Assembly: GCA_008921705.1 (NCBI GenBank)
Contig: VFFE01007506.1
Span: forward strand, 203,180-267,179
Direction of reading: 5' to 3'
DNA: 64,000 nucleotides
Source: Burhinus oedicnemus
Lineage: Eukaryota; Chordata; Aves; Charadriiformes; Burhinidae
Position numbers and translations under genes: made by a program. Positions 50,748 to 61,860 of this stretch are shown piece by piece (within the stretch, counting starts at the first letter, position 1; each line of letters begins with the position of its first letter). The notes under the pieces were generated by a model that worked only from the letters and a program-made list of their open reading frames with translations, was not told the origin of the DNA and searched no databases.

Positions 50748-53700
50748 CAGTGCATGTTCAGTTCACAAAAGGTAGACTGAGACCATGGCTGTAGTGCAAA
50801 ATACTTTCACAAAGGCAAAAATACCGGGTACTTGCGACTTTAGCAACAAAAGGCATAAGGAGGCAGTAGCTGTGAATTGTAGCTGGACATATTCCAACTG
50901 CAGATTACACATGCATTTCTAAGAATGAGGGTAACTCAAACCACCAAGAGATTCTCAATCTGTTCCTTTTTCAGTTCAGCCTCTGACACCTTTCTGGAAG
51001 CTCCTCTTTAGTTCATAACAAGTTCCAAGGCCCAGTGCAAAAAAACCCCTGAATACACTGCAAAAGGCGGACATCCAGACTAGATGATCTAATGGTCTCC
51101 TTATCCTTGAACACTCCAAAACTTCAAACCTATGGAGAAGGATTTGAGAAACAAACTTTGTTTCACATAACACCGCAACCAGACTACCGTCAGCTTCCTC
51201 CTATTTCCTGGCTCCCTTTTTGCTGTTTTTTTTCCTCTTTCAATGTGTCTGAACTTCAATCAGATTCCTTAGCATTCGAGGGGGGAGCTGCAGCACCCGG
51301 CATGGGGGGATGCGTGTGGTGGAGCTGCAGCCCTAACTGGGCTCCGCTGAGTAAAAGAAATCAGTGGAAAACCAGATCTTGCAAAGGGTATTCAAGAGAT
51401 GGCAGTGTTGCACTCACCATCCATCCCTGCTGCTAGAGATTTTGTCTCTGCTGGTCCTGTGTCAGTGGAAGTTTTCCAGGCTTTTCAGGCCTCTTTTCCT
51501 TCCCCTCTCCAGTCTTTCAGCTTTGGTTTTGCTATTTTAAATTCTAATTATGCAAGTGAACCGTACCCATTAAAAAGAATGTGTAAAATGCATGGATAGC
51601 AACCTCAGGGTAAGCGACACATGAGAGGCTCTCCAAAGCTCCCTGAATTGAGTAACGGTTTTCCTAACAGCCCCACAATGAAACAAAGCCATTTTCCTCT
51701 GTCTGGAAATACCCAGCAGTGCCCAGTCCTGCACAGATTATCACATCGCTTCAAAGCCAGGAGTCTGAGTGACTGTTGAGTGTCAGAGACATACTCCAGT
51801 GAGCAAAGTGTGAGCATCCATAACCAGAAACAGAGTTAAACACTAAACTTAAAAGGAAAAAAGAAACAAGGGCTGACTGATACAGCAAACAGTCACTGCT
51901 GCTGTTATAATGGATGGTGCCAGCACGCTGGAGCAGAGCAGAGTTATGTTAACATCATTCTGATGATATTCAGTATCAATAATGCACAGCAGCAAGTCAC
52001 GGGGAACGTCTTATTGACTCTCGTCTTAGCTTGCAACACTTGGAATTGATACCTGGCAGTGCTGCCCTAGAGGCAAACACTCAGGCAATTTTTCACCACG
52101 TGTAGTGGAAATCAGGTGCCAGTTCCTCCAGTAACCAGCTGGGAGCCAGGGGAATGTCTGCAGTGTGGGGCTGAAACTGGGATGGGGCTGGCAAGGACCT
52201 GGGTGGCATGACTACTCAAAAGGATAACCCAAACAGTCTACATCGCATCATCTGAGACAGCAGGAACAGTTTCTTAAATTGAAAAGTTGTCAAAGCCTCA
52301 GCTAAACTCTAAGCACTGTTTAAATGTAAATGGATATGTCAGCTAGAAGAAAGTGGGAGCTTCACAGGAATGGCTCCGTTCATCAATACTTAATTCATAT
52401 ATGCAGGATCTTAATTTATATGTTGTTCCACTACACCACTTGGCATCCATCAGCAAGAACAGCTGAGCTATGCAGCTGGGACTGGCATCTGTGCTGACAG
52501 GAGTCTTGTATTCACATGTCAAGTATTGGCACAGGGCAGCTTTTTTTTGACCTTATTTAAGGCAAAAGTCTGATGCAGAATATCACAGTGCAGTCAGAAG
52601 CAAACCACCATGCTTATTTCAAGGTAGAGTCTCTTCAAACAGAATCATGAACAAATGTAGTCTCCTGTGCTTGAGAGCTGGATGGGTGTATACAATCCAT
52701 CTTAAGAAATAAGAATAGCAATTAGTTTTAAGTGTATCTGAATTTTTTCAAAATTCTGCTTAACACAAATTTCTGAAATCTCTGAAAAAAATAAGTTGTT
52801 TTCTTTTTTACAGTGCATTTTTCTAGACACATCAGCTTTGTCTACACAACAGAAGCTAGTAGGTACATGCAGAAATGATAGGGAAACCCTGCCTTGGGCA
52901 AGGTCTTGGCCAGTGCTGAGCACTTGTTATAAAGAAGAGAGCTTTGCTCTCTTCATTCCTAGGGACTTCACAGGGTGTTGACGGTTCTCAGTCCCTTTTA
53001 GCACTAACCCATGGGTGCACATCTTGCTCACAGAGTCTTTTAAAAGGTCATCTTTAATCTTTGTGATTCTCTCTTTGCCATCATCCAAACGTCGTCAAAT
53101 ATCACTGCACCGATTCAGTAAATAATGGGTGAACACATCAAAAACAGTGTACTCCAGAGAAATGGTTGCTTCACACAGCACACAGCCAGGTCACACAGCT
53201 ACGTAAATCAAGCCTTGCTTAAAAGGGAAAGGATTTTTTTTTTTTAAGAGAAATTCCTCAAATCCTCAGGAATGTTGTATGAGGTTTTTACTGACTTCAG
53301 CACATCACAATGACTGGCCCATTACAGTATTTTCAGAGGCAGGGGCAAAACCCAAAACCTGATAGGGTCCAAGGAGCCTGTCAGTGGTCTTTGGATAAGG
53401 CTTCTAATCTAGTCTAATGTGTAGAAGTGTCTACTGTGACACATCAACACCATTACCCATCATCTCCTGTAATGCGGTCGGTTTTGAACCTTGGAACTGG
53501 GAAACTGGAGGCTAGGTGGAGGTGGCATCTGCCACCTTCACCCTGCCTGCAGAGGTGTTGCCTGTCATGCTGGCAGACACATCGGATGTACAATGCAAAG
53601 ACAGGCAGAAAAGACGAAAGAGATTAAGCTTAAACCTCTGTGCTGTTTCAGTAAAAGCATTGAAACAAATGTGAGTTTTCACTCTTGTCTCTAAAAACAG

Positions 53701-54114
53701 TCATTTGGTGATAAGCTGAGTGTCCAAGCTCTTTCTAGAGACAGCTAGAGGCTGAAAGGACCTGTTACACTGACTCAGTAGCCACTGGAAATAGAGAGCT
53801 CTGGCATACAGTTGGGTTACAAAGCATAATGTGTTACCGCATATGAACAATGAAAGACATACAAGCCAGAATACTTCATTGGTGGTTGGTTGAGACCATG
53901 ACTCGGCATCACACTATTCAGTAATTCAGTAAATTCTGAGGAATTAATCATGCATATGAGTGCAAAGATATTAATCTGCTTTTCATGTCTGTGTTGCTAC
54001 AGTATCTAAGTGGGAAAAGAAACAATAAGCAATTCATCTGTTCTGTTTCTGCAAAAATGAATACATTGATAATTGTTAAACAAAATCAAGAGAAATGAAA
54101 GTGTGATTCCTAAT
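50748..54114. other. Unique interval, nothing recognised
   Basis: About 3.4 kb with moderately mixed composition. G-rich words occur near 51279-51313. Frames up to 114 codons (51092-51436) lack motifs. No gene is supported. Confidence 0.5.
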
Positions 54115-54214
54115 TGTAGAAAAGGAGGTGAGCGCCAGCAAGGCACTTGCATGGGAAAAGTCACTGATGCCCTGATCAAAGGGAGCCTATTGACGAAACC
54201 TTCTTACTCCAGCT

Positions 54215-54727
54215 TGTTGTGGTTTAACCCCAGCCAGCAGCTAGGACCACGCAGCTGCTCACTCACCCCTCTTTTATCCCCCAAGAAGAGTAGAGAGAGG
54301 AGGGGGAAAAGGAGGGGAAAGGAAAAAAACCTCATGGGTTGAGATAAAGACAGTTTAATACAACAATATTAGAAAAGGAAAATAACAATAATAATGACAA
54401 CAGTAACAGTAATGACATAAATCACTCTCACTGCCTGGTGAATTGGTACTGTCCAAACCGGTGATCACAAGCACCCACCCCCTGGCTAACCCCATTTAGA
54501 TACCAGGCATGATGTCTATGGTACGGAATATTCCTTTGGCCATTCCATTGTTCTGTCTAAGCTTCTTCTCAGATTCTATGGGAAGCTGAAAAAAGTCCTT
54601 GAAAACTACAATCATCACGTGGCAACAACTAAAACAATTTTTATTATTGACATTCCTTTCATACCAAATCTGAAACACAACAACCACTAGAAAGAAAATT
54701 AACTCTGTCCCAGATGAAACCAGGACA
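54215..54727 (-). mobile_element. Solo LTR, 513 bp, inserted in the CR1 endonuclease region
   Basis: On the minus strand it begins TGTCCTGGTTTCATCTGGG (54727) and ends GGGTTAAACCACAACA (54215). It has a perfect 5-bp duplication, CAGCT, at 54210-54214 and 54728-54732. Removing the LTR and one CAGCT rejoins the CR1 endonuclease reading. It is the same family as 12665-13188. No retroviral interior flanks it. Confidence 0.93.
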
Positions 54728-54732
54728 CAGCT

Positions 54733-57097
54733 GCAGGAGATATTGCACTTGCAGGTTCTTGTCCTGCTGAGGGACTTCATTTACCTCAACATCTGCTGGA
54801 AAAGTATCGCAGCAAGTTGTAGGCACTCCAGACGTTGTCCTGGAGTGCATTGAGGATAACTTCTTAAGCCAGGTGATAGACAGTTCTATCAGAGGGGATG
54901 TGATACTGAACTTGATGGTCACCAATGCAAGTGAGCTAATTGGTGATGTCAAGATTGGAGGCAGCCTGGGCTGCAGTGATCGTGCACTGGTGGAGTTCAC
55001 AGTCCTGAGGGGTATGGGTCAAGTGAAGAGTAAAGTCAGGACTCTGAATTTCAGGAAAGCAAAATCCCAGCTCTTCAAGGAGTCAATAGGACCCCCTGGG
55101 AAACCGCCCTCATGGACAAGGGGGCAGAACAGAGCTGGCAGATCTTTAAGGATGCTTTCCAGAGAGTGGAAGAGCTCATGATCCCAAGGTGTAAGAAATG
55201 AGGAAAGGAAGGCAAGAGACTAGCATGGCTGAGTCGAGACCTGCTGGTCAAACTAAAGGGCAAGAAAGAGATGCACCGCCAGTGGAAGCAGGGACAGGTA
55301 TCCTGGGAAGAGTATCAGGATGCTGCCTGGTTGTGTAGGGACGGCAGTCAGGAAGACCAAGGCACAGCTGGAGCTGAACTTGGCAAGGGGTGCAAAGAAT
55401 AACAAGAAGGCCTTCTACAGGTATGTCAGCAACAAAAGGAAGGTCAAAGAAAGCGTACCCCTCCTGACGAGCAAGACTGGCAAACTGGTAACAATGGACA
55501 AGGCAAAGCCTGAGGTACTCAACAACTTTTTGCCTCAGTCTTCACTGGCAACCTCTTTTCCCACACCTCTTGAGTGGATGGACCACAAGGCAGAGCAAAG
55601 TGCCTCCCACTGTAAGAGAAGATCAGTTCGTGACTACCTGAGGAACCTGAACATACAGAAGTCTATGGGACCTGACAAGGTGCATCCCAGAGTCCGGAGG
55701 GAATTGGCTGAAGTAGTTACCAAGTCAGTCTCCATGATGTTTGAAAAGTCATGGCAATCAGGTGACTGGAAAAAGGGAAACATTGCACCCATTTTTAAAA
55801 AGGGTAGAAAGGAGGACCCTGGAACTACTGACCTGTCAGCCTCACCTCTGTGCCTGGGAAGATCATGGAACAGATCCTTCTAGAAGCTATGCACAGGCAC
55901 CTGGAGGACAGGAGGTGGTTCCAGACAGCCAGCATGGCTTCACCAAGGGCAAGTCCTGCCTTACCAACCTAGTGGCCTTCTATGATGGAGCGACTACATC
56001 AGTGGACAAGAGAAGAGCTATGGATGTTGTCTATCTGGACTTCTGTAAGGCCTTTGACACAGTCCTCCACAGCATCCTTCTCTCTAAATTGGAGAGGTAT
56101 GGATTTGATGGGTGGACTGTTTGGTGGATGAGGAATTGGTTGGATGGTCACATCCAGAGTGTAGTGGTCAACAGCTCAATGTCCAGATGGAGATCGATGA
56201 TAAGTGGTGTACCTCAGGGGTTTGTACTGGGACCAGTACTGTTCAATATCTTCATCAACGACATAGACAGTGGGATTGAGTGCACCCTCAGCAAGTTTGC
56301 AGACTACACTAAACTGTGTAGTGGGGTTGACATGCCTGAGGGATGGGATGCCTTTCAAAGGGACCTGGACAGGCTTGAGAAGTGGGCCTTTGTGAATCTC
56401 ATGAGGTTCAACAAGGCCAAGTGCGGGGTCCTGCATGTGGATCGGGGCAACCTTTATATCAATACAGGCTGGGGGATGAAGGGATTGAGAGCAGCCCTGT
56501 CAAGACGGACTTGGGGGTACTGGTGGAAGAAAAGCTGGACATGAGCCAACAATGTGTGCTCGCAACCCAGAAAACCAACTGTATCCTGGGCTGCCTCCAA
56601 AGACGCATGGCCAGCAGGTCCAGGGAGATGATTCTGCCCCTCTACTCCGCTCTGGTGAGACCCCACCTGGAGTACTGCATCCAGCTCTGGAGCCCTCAGC
56701 ACAGGAAAGACATGGACCTGTTGGAGTGGCTCCAGAGGAGTGCCACAAAAATGATCAGAGGGCTGGAGCACCTCTCCTATGAAGAAAGGCTGAGAGAGTT
56801 GGGGTTCTACAGCCTGGAGAAGAGAAGGCTCCATGGAGACCTTATTGCGGTCTTTTAGTACTTAAAAGGGGTCTACAGGAAAGATGGGGAAAAGCTTTTT
56901 AGCAGAGCCTTTAGTGATAGAACACGGCATAATGGTTTTAAACTAAAAGAAGGGAGATTTAGACTAGATATAAGAATGAATTTTTTTGCAGTAAGAGTGG
57001 TGAAACACTGGAAAATGTTGCCCAGAGAGGTGGTAGATGCCCCGTCCCTGGAAACATTCGCAGTCAGGTTGGACGGTGCTCTGAGCAACCTGATCTA
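54733..57097 (+). pseudogene. CR1 ORF2 remnant (endonuclease-reverse transcriptase)
   Basis: Multi-domain LINE polyprotein, broken. Open pieces are 55320-55883 (linker and RT N-terminus), 55741-56544 (RT core) and 56382-56858 (C-terminal domain), in different frames, so frameshifts lie near 55830-55880 and 56450-56480. A TAG at about 56856 separates IAVF from YLKGVYRKDGEKLF. The CR1 FADD catalytic motif reads FADY (codon 56305-56307, TAC), so one catalytic aspartate is lost. The endonuclease half has several stops. No function is expected. Confidence 0.9.
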
Positions 57098-57187
57098 GTG
57101 GAAGAGGTCCCTGTTAATTGCAGGGGGCTTGGACTAGATGACCTTTTAAGGTCCCTTCCAACCCAAACTATTCTATGATTTTGTGAT

Positions 57188-58058
57188 ATTTTTTACTAGG
57201 AAATGGTAAGAATGGCGGGGGGACGGGGGGCAGGGAGGGCAGGTTCTTCTGACAACAAGCAATGAAATAGTTCAGTAAGATTCTGTTCTGTGTTTTGAAA
57301 ATAGAAGATACATTGCAAGCCACAGGTGAAATGCAATATGGCACATAGGCTGCTTTTGTTCATGACTTAATTTCTTTTACCTCCTGTTACTTTTAATATC
57401 AATATTTATCAATAGTATCCTGGAACAGACAGACCATGATCCAGGAAAATAATTTTTACTAGCCTACAACAACTAAGATTTTGTTCAACTAATTCTTGTG
57501 GATTCTACCCCAGCAGTTGCCAAATGCTTTCAGCCCTTACTAAATACATTCCACTGAAGATCAGACCATTATGACAGCACTGCCTTCCCACATAATATAT
57601 TTGGGCTCTGAACAAATTCAAAAAGACCTCAGACATATATGTATTTACTGTGATGAAAAATTGTGATAAATGCTGGTGCAATAAACCTTGAAACAAGTTG
57701 CATGGAACATGTCTCCTTTTTTATCAAGTAAAATGGAATTGGTCCTAGTGATAAATTAGTAGAAATAAGGAAAAATACATTTTGCTTTGTTTCTGATTTG
57801 TAAGTATTTTCTACAACTAGTCTCCATGGAGTATGCTATAAAATGCAAATCAAAAGAGACTCCAAAATATTCAAGTAGCAAAGGATAGGAATAGAGGAAA
57901 GGGAGAAAAGGGAGGAAAGCTGGATCAATCTTGTCCCTCTCTCGGTTCAAATGTAAGCAACATTTTCATGTCCAAAAACGGTGCCTGTAGATGACTTCAG
58001 AGATGGAAGACAACTTGTTGGCAGTACCGAGTGCTGATTCCTCCCAGATCAAGAAAAA
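57188..58058. other. Unique interval with a G-quadruplex motif
   Basis: About 870 bp after the CR1 tail. Apart from the G-rich motif at 57217-57239 it is AT-rich. A CTCCATGGAG palindrome lies at 57822-57831. No gene is recognised. Confidence 0.55.
57217..57239 (+). other. Predicted G-quadruplex motif
   Basis: Four G runs (6, 6, 3 and 3 G) separated by loops of 2, 2 and 1 bases, fitting the G3+N1-7 pattern. It lies 30 bp past a CR1 3' end. Confidence 0.75.
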
Positions 58059-58059
58059 A

Positions 58060-58405
58060 TGAAAAATTGGAGCACGTCCAGCAGAGGACCACCAAGATGG
58101 TTAGAAGTTGGATATGGAGTAAGGTTGAAAGGACTGGCTTTATTCATCCTAGAGAAGAGAAAGCTCAGGGGGGTCTAATCACTGTCTTCTCGCACCTAAA
58201 AGATCATTACAGAGAATACAATAATGCTCTCATCACAGCAATCCATGTGAAGGGACAAGTGACAAGGGGCACAAGATGCTTCAGGGGAAGTTCCATCTGT
58301 GCACAAGAAAAATATTCTTCACTGTGAGACCAAATAAAGATTGGAATAGGTAGTCCTGAAGAGAAGTGGTGGAATCTCCCTCACTCTAAGTCTTGGCTTG
58401 ACAGG
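58060..58405 (+). mobile_element. Diverged CR1 LINE fragment
   Basis: The text 'ggagcacgtccagcagaggaccaccaagatggttag', 'gagaagagaaagctcaggggggtctaatcactgtcttc' and 'ggcacaagatgcttcaggggaagttcc' follows the CR1 C-terminal ORF2 order. The later 'aatattcttcactgtgagacc' and 'tggaataggtagtcctgaagagaagtggtggaatc' also fit. Frame is lost. The 3' end fades before a recognisable tail. Confidence 0.82.
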
Positions 58406-59779
58406 TACTTTTTATTTGCAAATAAAAAGCCACCAATAACATTGTTTTAATATTGTTTTATTTTTAAAAAAAGATGGTTTTATGCTTTATGTTCTTAATT
58501 TCTGAAGTGGTTAAATGAAATGCAATTATGTATCAATAATTTTCCCAATGGTGTGGGGTTTTGTATCTGTTTAAGAAACGAAATAATCTTTTGGCATTAC
58601 AATGCTTTTTTTATTAACACACATATGTTTCTGAGCTATAAAAAGCCACATAAATGCTTGTTGCCTTACTCTTGTGAGTAATTTTGCTGTATCTGATAAC
58701 AAAATGCATGACGATGCAGAAATTATGAACACAAAGATTTGTCCTATAGGTACCCAGAGATGACACTAGGTAACCATAAAAATGAAACACAATTAAGGCT
58801 TAAAGACTACACTGTTATCAAGTGAATTCAAATAGCGGAAGAGTTTAAGCCCGTTCTTCCCATCTGAAGCACCACTTTCAACATGCATATCTTTAAGGTT
58901 CACAATTTTTTTTTTCTGAAAAGGTACACATTTTTGCTCTTTATTCCGTTCCCACAAAGTCTTCTTACTACTCATAGCTTGCTTTCTTCAGAAGATATAG
59001 TGTATTTGCCAATTCCCTCTTGGCCAATTTCAGTCATATCAGGAAAAAAAAAAAAGATGGAAGTCACACGATGCTAAGTGTTCCTACAAATTTCATGAAA
59101 CAAATGTATCAGGGTAGAGGAGAGTTGCCCAAATCACTGCTTCTGCCAAGGGGAAGGGAGGCAGAGCTCAGCCCTTTTCTGCTGTGTTCAGCAGCACCTG
59201 CTCAAAATGCTCCAAGTGCTGCCTCTTGCCTTGTCTGCATGGAGGAACCAGCTGACACTTGGTTGGGTACCAAACCAGGGCTAGTGAGATGGAGGAGTTA
59301 AGCGAAAAGCAAAAATCTGGAGAGGAAATCAGATCTTTTTATTTCCTGGGCTCACAAAGAAACTTTGATTACAATGTCAATGTTGCAGAGAAAGAAAAAC
59401 AAGCAAATAAAAAAAAAAAAAAGCACCTTTGATGACTCCACTTTGTCCTGCAAACACTCCCCAGAGCCCTTGAGTTCACCACTCCTATTTTCAGGTGGGA
59501 AGCAGGGAAAGTTTCACGGAGCCTAGCCTCCTCCTCAGGTTCACCATTCACCTCCACTGCTGCTAAGTGCAGAGGCCTCACACAATCTAACCTGTGAAAC
59601 CCCCACTATCTGAAGTCCTCCTAACTTTTGTACGTCCGTACTTTCCTGAAGCCTTACAGAAGTGTAGAAAAGACCTGAGAAACCTTCTATGTCATATTTA
59701 TTATTTTAGACACCGTGGTCAAAAATTTCACAAGTTTAAATTAAAGACTGAATATCTGTATAGAGAAACAGCAGTAAGA
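58406..59779. other. Unique interval, nothing recognised
   Basis: About 1.4 kb with A-rich runs near 59040-59054 and 59408-59422. Short frames lack motifs. Confidence 0.55.
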
Positions 59780-60040
59780 ATGATCATAGGACAAAAGGCA
59801 ATGGGCACAAACTTGACCATAGAAATTCCATCTCAACATGAGGAGGAACTTCTTTCCTTTGAGGGTGGCAGAGCACTGGAACAGGCTGCCCAGAGAGGTG
59901 GTGGAGTCTCCAACTCTGGAGATATTCAAAACACATCTGGATGCCATCCTGTGCAACCTGCTCTAGGTGTCCCTGCTGTGGCAGGGGGGTTGGACTGGAT
60001 GATCTCCAGAGGTCCCTTCCAACCCCTGTGATTCTGTGAT
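59780..60040 (+). mobile_element. CR1 LINE 3' end, about 260 bp
   Basis: From 'tgatcataggacaaaaggcaatgggc' through 'ggcagagcactggaacaggctgcccagag' to the tail 'cccctgtgattctgtgat' at 60040. It is the same branch as the minus-strand copy at 33293-33878 (shared 'gccatcctgtgcaacctgct' and 'ggggggttggactggatgatctccagaggtc'). The 145-codon frame from 59594 runs into it from unrelated sequence and is not a gene. Confidence 0.93.
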
Positions 60041-61489
60041 ACTTTACGGAAATCTGAAGGTATTGAATTAAATAGAGATTTATCTGATGAACCGACAGAC
60101 AGAAAGGACTTTGGGGTCACCCCAATTCTTTTAGGGCATGCTTCAGGACACAAACCACTCTCTACAGCTTTCCACCCCTGTCTTTGCGTGCATACTGTGG
60201 CTGCGTACACCTTGGCATCAGATGATTTCTACCACTTAGAAACCAGAAGAAGACCAATAAGTTTACAGATTACCCAACCATAGGATTCCCCTGAAACTCG
60301 AGCTGTGAGATGCGATCTGACATGACATCCTGGGACACAAAGACCTTCATTTACATGCTGTGAAGCTATTCCTGTTTCTCTAGGCATCTCATTAAGATTG
60401 GTACTTTTTAACTGCTGTTGCTGAAAGTTGACCATTTTGCAGACTGGTTAATTCAGTCTTAACAAGGAGTAATATTTTACTCAATGCCTTTAAAATTGTT
60501 AGCGAATTAAGATGTTATGTGAGCACAGGCGATAGAATTCAGCCTAGACTCTCCTCCCCCTCCAATTCACAAATTCCCTGGATGTCGCATGTGTGAGTCA
60601 ATATCAAACTCCTCGTCTCCATGGAGAGAAAGCAGGGAATTAGGTGGGATGAAGCTGAAAAGCATAATAAATGAAAACAGCTCCATGCCCTTCCCAGCAC
60701 AGGATCCTGTAACCAGTATGCTGCTGGTTTTAAGGTCTTCTCCTCAGGCTGACAGTTGATTGCGTTTGAGTAAGATTAAATGGAAAGTATATTGGTTCTG
60801 AACATCTCTATCACTAATCAATGCTATCTAGTGTATCCCAGACTAGTAAACTTAGATTTTTAAAGCACTGGTTAAATTTTTTATTATTCTGCTGTTTTAA
60901 CCTGGTGTTATCAAGAAAAAAACCATGTATAGCCAAGGATGGTTGTTTTGATCAAGCTTAGTCAGAGACAGGTATACGTCAAAGCTCCCAAGTCCTGGAT
61001 CACATGAAGTAACTGATTTGGGCTTGAACAGAGTGTAAGTGTGTGTTTAGGAGCCACTGACAATGAAAGAGAAAGTAGGAGCGTGTCATGGACTGCCCTG
61101 AGTAATCTTTGGCTCAGAATCCCAGATTTCAAAAGCTTAAGTGATGGAAACAGATCACCTGCAGAAAATAAATAAATAAACAAAATAAAGGGGTCAGCCT
61201 CTATTTTCAGCAGGTTCCTCAAGTAGTGACTGCTGAGTAATTGCTCCCTGGCATCACAGCGTAATAAAATCAGGTTGGTATCAGTAAAAGGCAAACCTTT
61301 CCCTGAGAAAGATTAATTTCTTCTTCAATATGTCTTTTATGAAGGTGAAATCTATGGTATTGGCAAGAACACCTCCCTCTTCCCGAGGCTGATAGCCAAG
61401 TTGTACAGAAATTAAAACTGGAAACCTTCACTAAGTTGGTTCAGGAGAAGCCAAATCGAAGCACACTTTACAGACAAGGATTTCTTCTA
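60041..61489. other. Unique interval, nothing recognised
   Basis: About 1.4 kb. It contains a short (AAAT)n at about 61168-61183 and a 12-bp palindrome TCTCCATGGAGA at 60616-60627. No gene is recognised. Confidence 0.55.
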
Positions 61490-61860
61490 GCTATAAAGAA
61501 CAGCACATTAACTGTGACAGCCAGATTCTGATATCCCTCGTACTCATGTAAATCTGAAGCACATTTTTTGCATTGATTAGAGGAGCTCTATATTTACACC
61601 AAGCTATCAGGACGCATCCATCAGTTGGGGCGATTGTAGCCTGAGATTAAGACAAACAATGTACAAAGAAAGACAATAAATAGAAACCTTTATGAAAAGA
61701 GAGGTCACGGTGCCCTATTCTTTCCATAGAAGAATGTCTCCATGGAGACAGACACATTGAGATTGGAAGCAAGACAACTTTTAACAGCAAGAGTAATTAA
61801 CTGTTGCAACATAATTAAAGGATGTAGCTGATTAATCACCTCCTGGAGGCCTTACATTTA
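61490..61860. promoter_or_regulatory. Possible enhancer-like noncoding block
   Basis: About 370 bp without repeat or open frame. It has closely packed homeodomain-type words (GTAATTAACTG near 61793, ATAATTAAAG near 61811, CTGATTAATCACC near 61829). It also has a 16-bp perfect palindrome TGTCTCCATGGAGACA at 61735-61750, related to the RFX X-box shape. Judged from texture only. Confidence 0.25.
61735..61750. promoter_or_regulatory. 16-bp perfect palindrome, X-box-like
   Basis: TGTCTCCATGGAGACA is its own reverse complement. The GTNNCC-AT-GGNNAC layout resembles an RFX-family binding site, with non-consensus bases at the inner positions of each half. Confidence 0.35.

Larger units (their letters stand above)
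54115..57187 (+). mobile_element. Long CR1 LINE, endonuclease to 3' end, split by an LTR
   Basis: The longest CR1 here, about 2.55 kb without the inserted LTR. The left piece (about 54115-54214) encodes PDQREPIDETFLLQL and the right piece resumes QEILHLQVLVLLRDF, NICW, the late endonuclease domain. The RT follows: [13 protein letters not shown] near 55770, motif [14 protein letters not shown] near 56021, motif B SGVPQG near 56202, motif C near 56296. Then comes the C-terminal domain and a 3' tail ending 'ttctatgattttgtgat' near 57187. The start is approximate and the 5' end is missing. Stops, frameshifts and the LTR show it is dead. Confidence 0.93.

Noticed and set aside
12665..54727. Paired LTRs of a single provirus (12.7 with 54.2 kb, or 20.7 with 49.7 kb)
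   Set aside because: The members of each pair are in opposite orientation, tens of kb apart, each with its own flanking 5-bp repeats and no retroviral genes between.
59594..60031. 145-codon plus-strand frame as a gene
   Set aside because: Its second half is CR1 sequence and its first half is unrelated, motif-free DNA.
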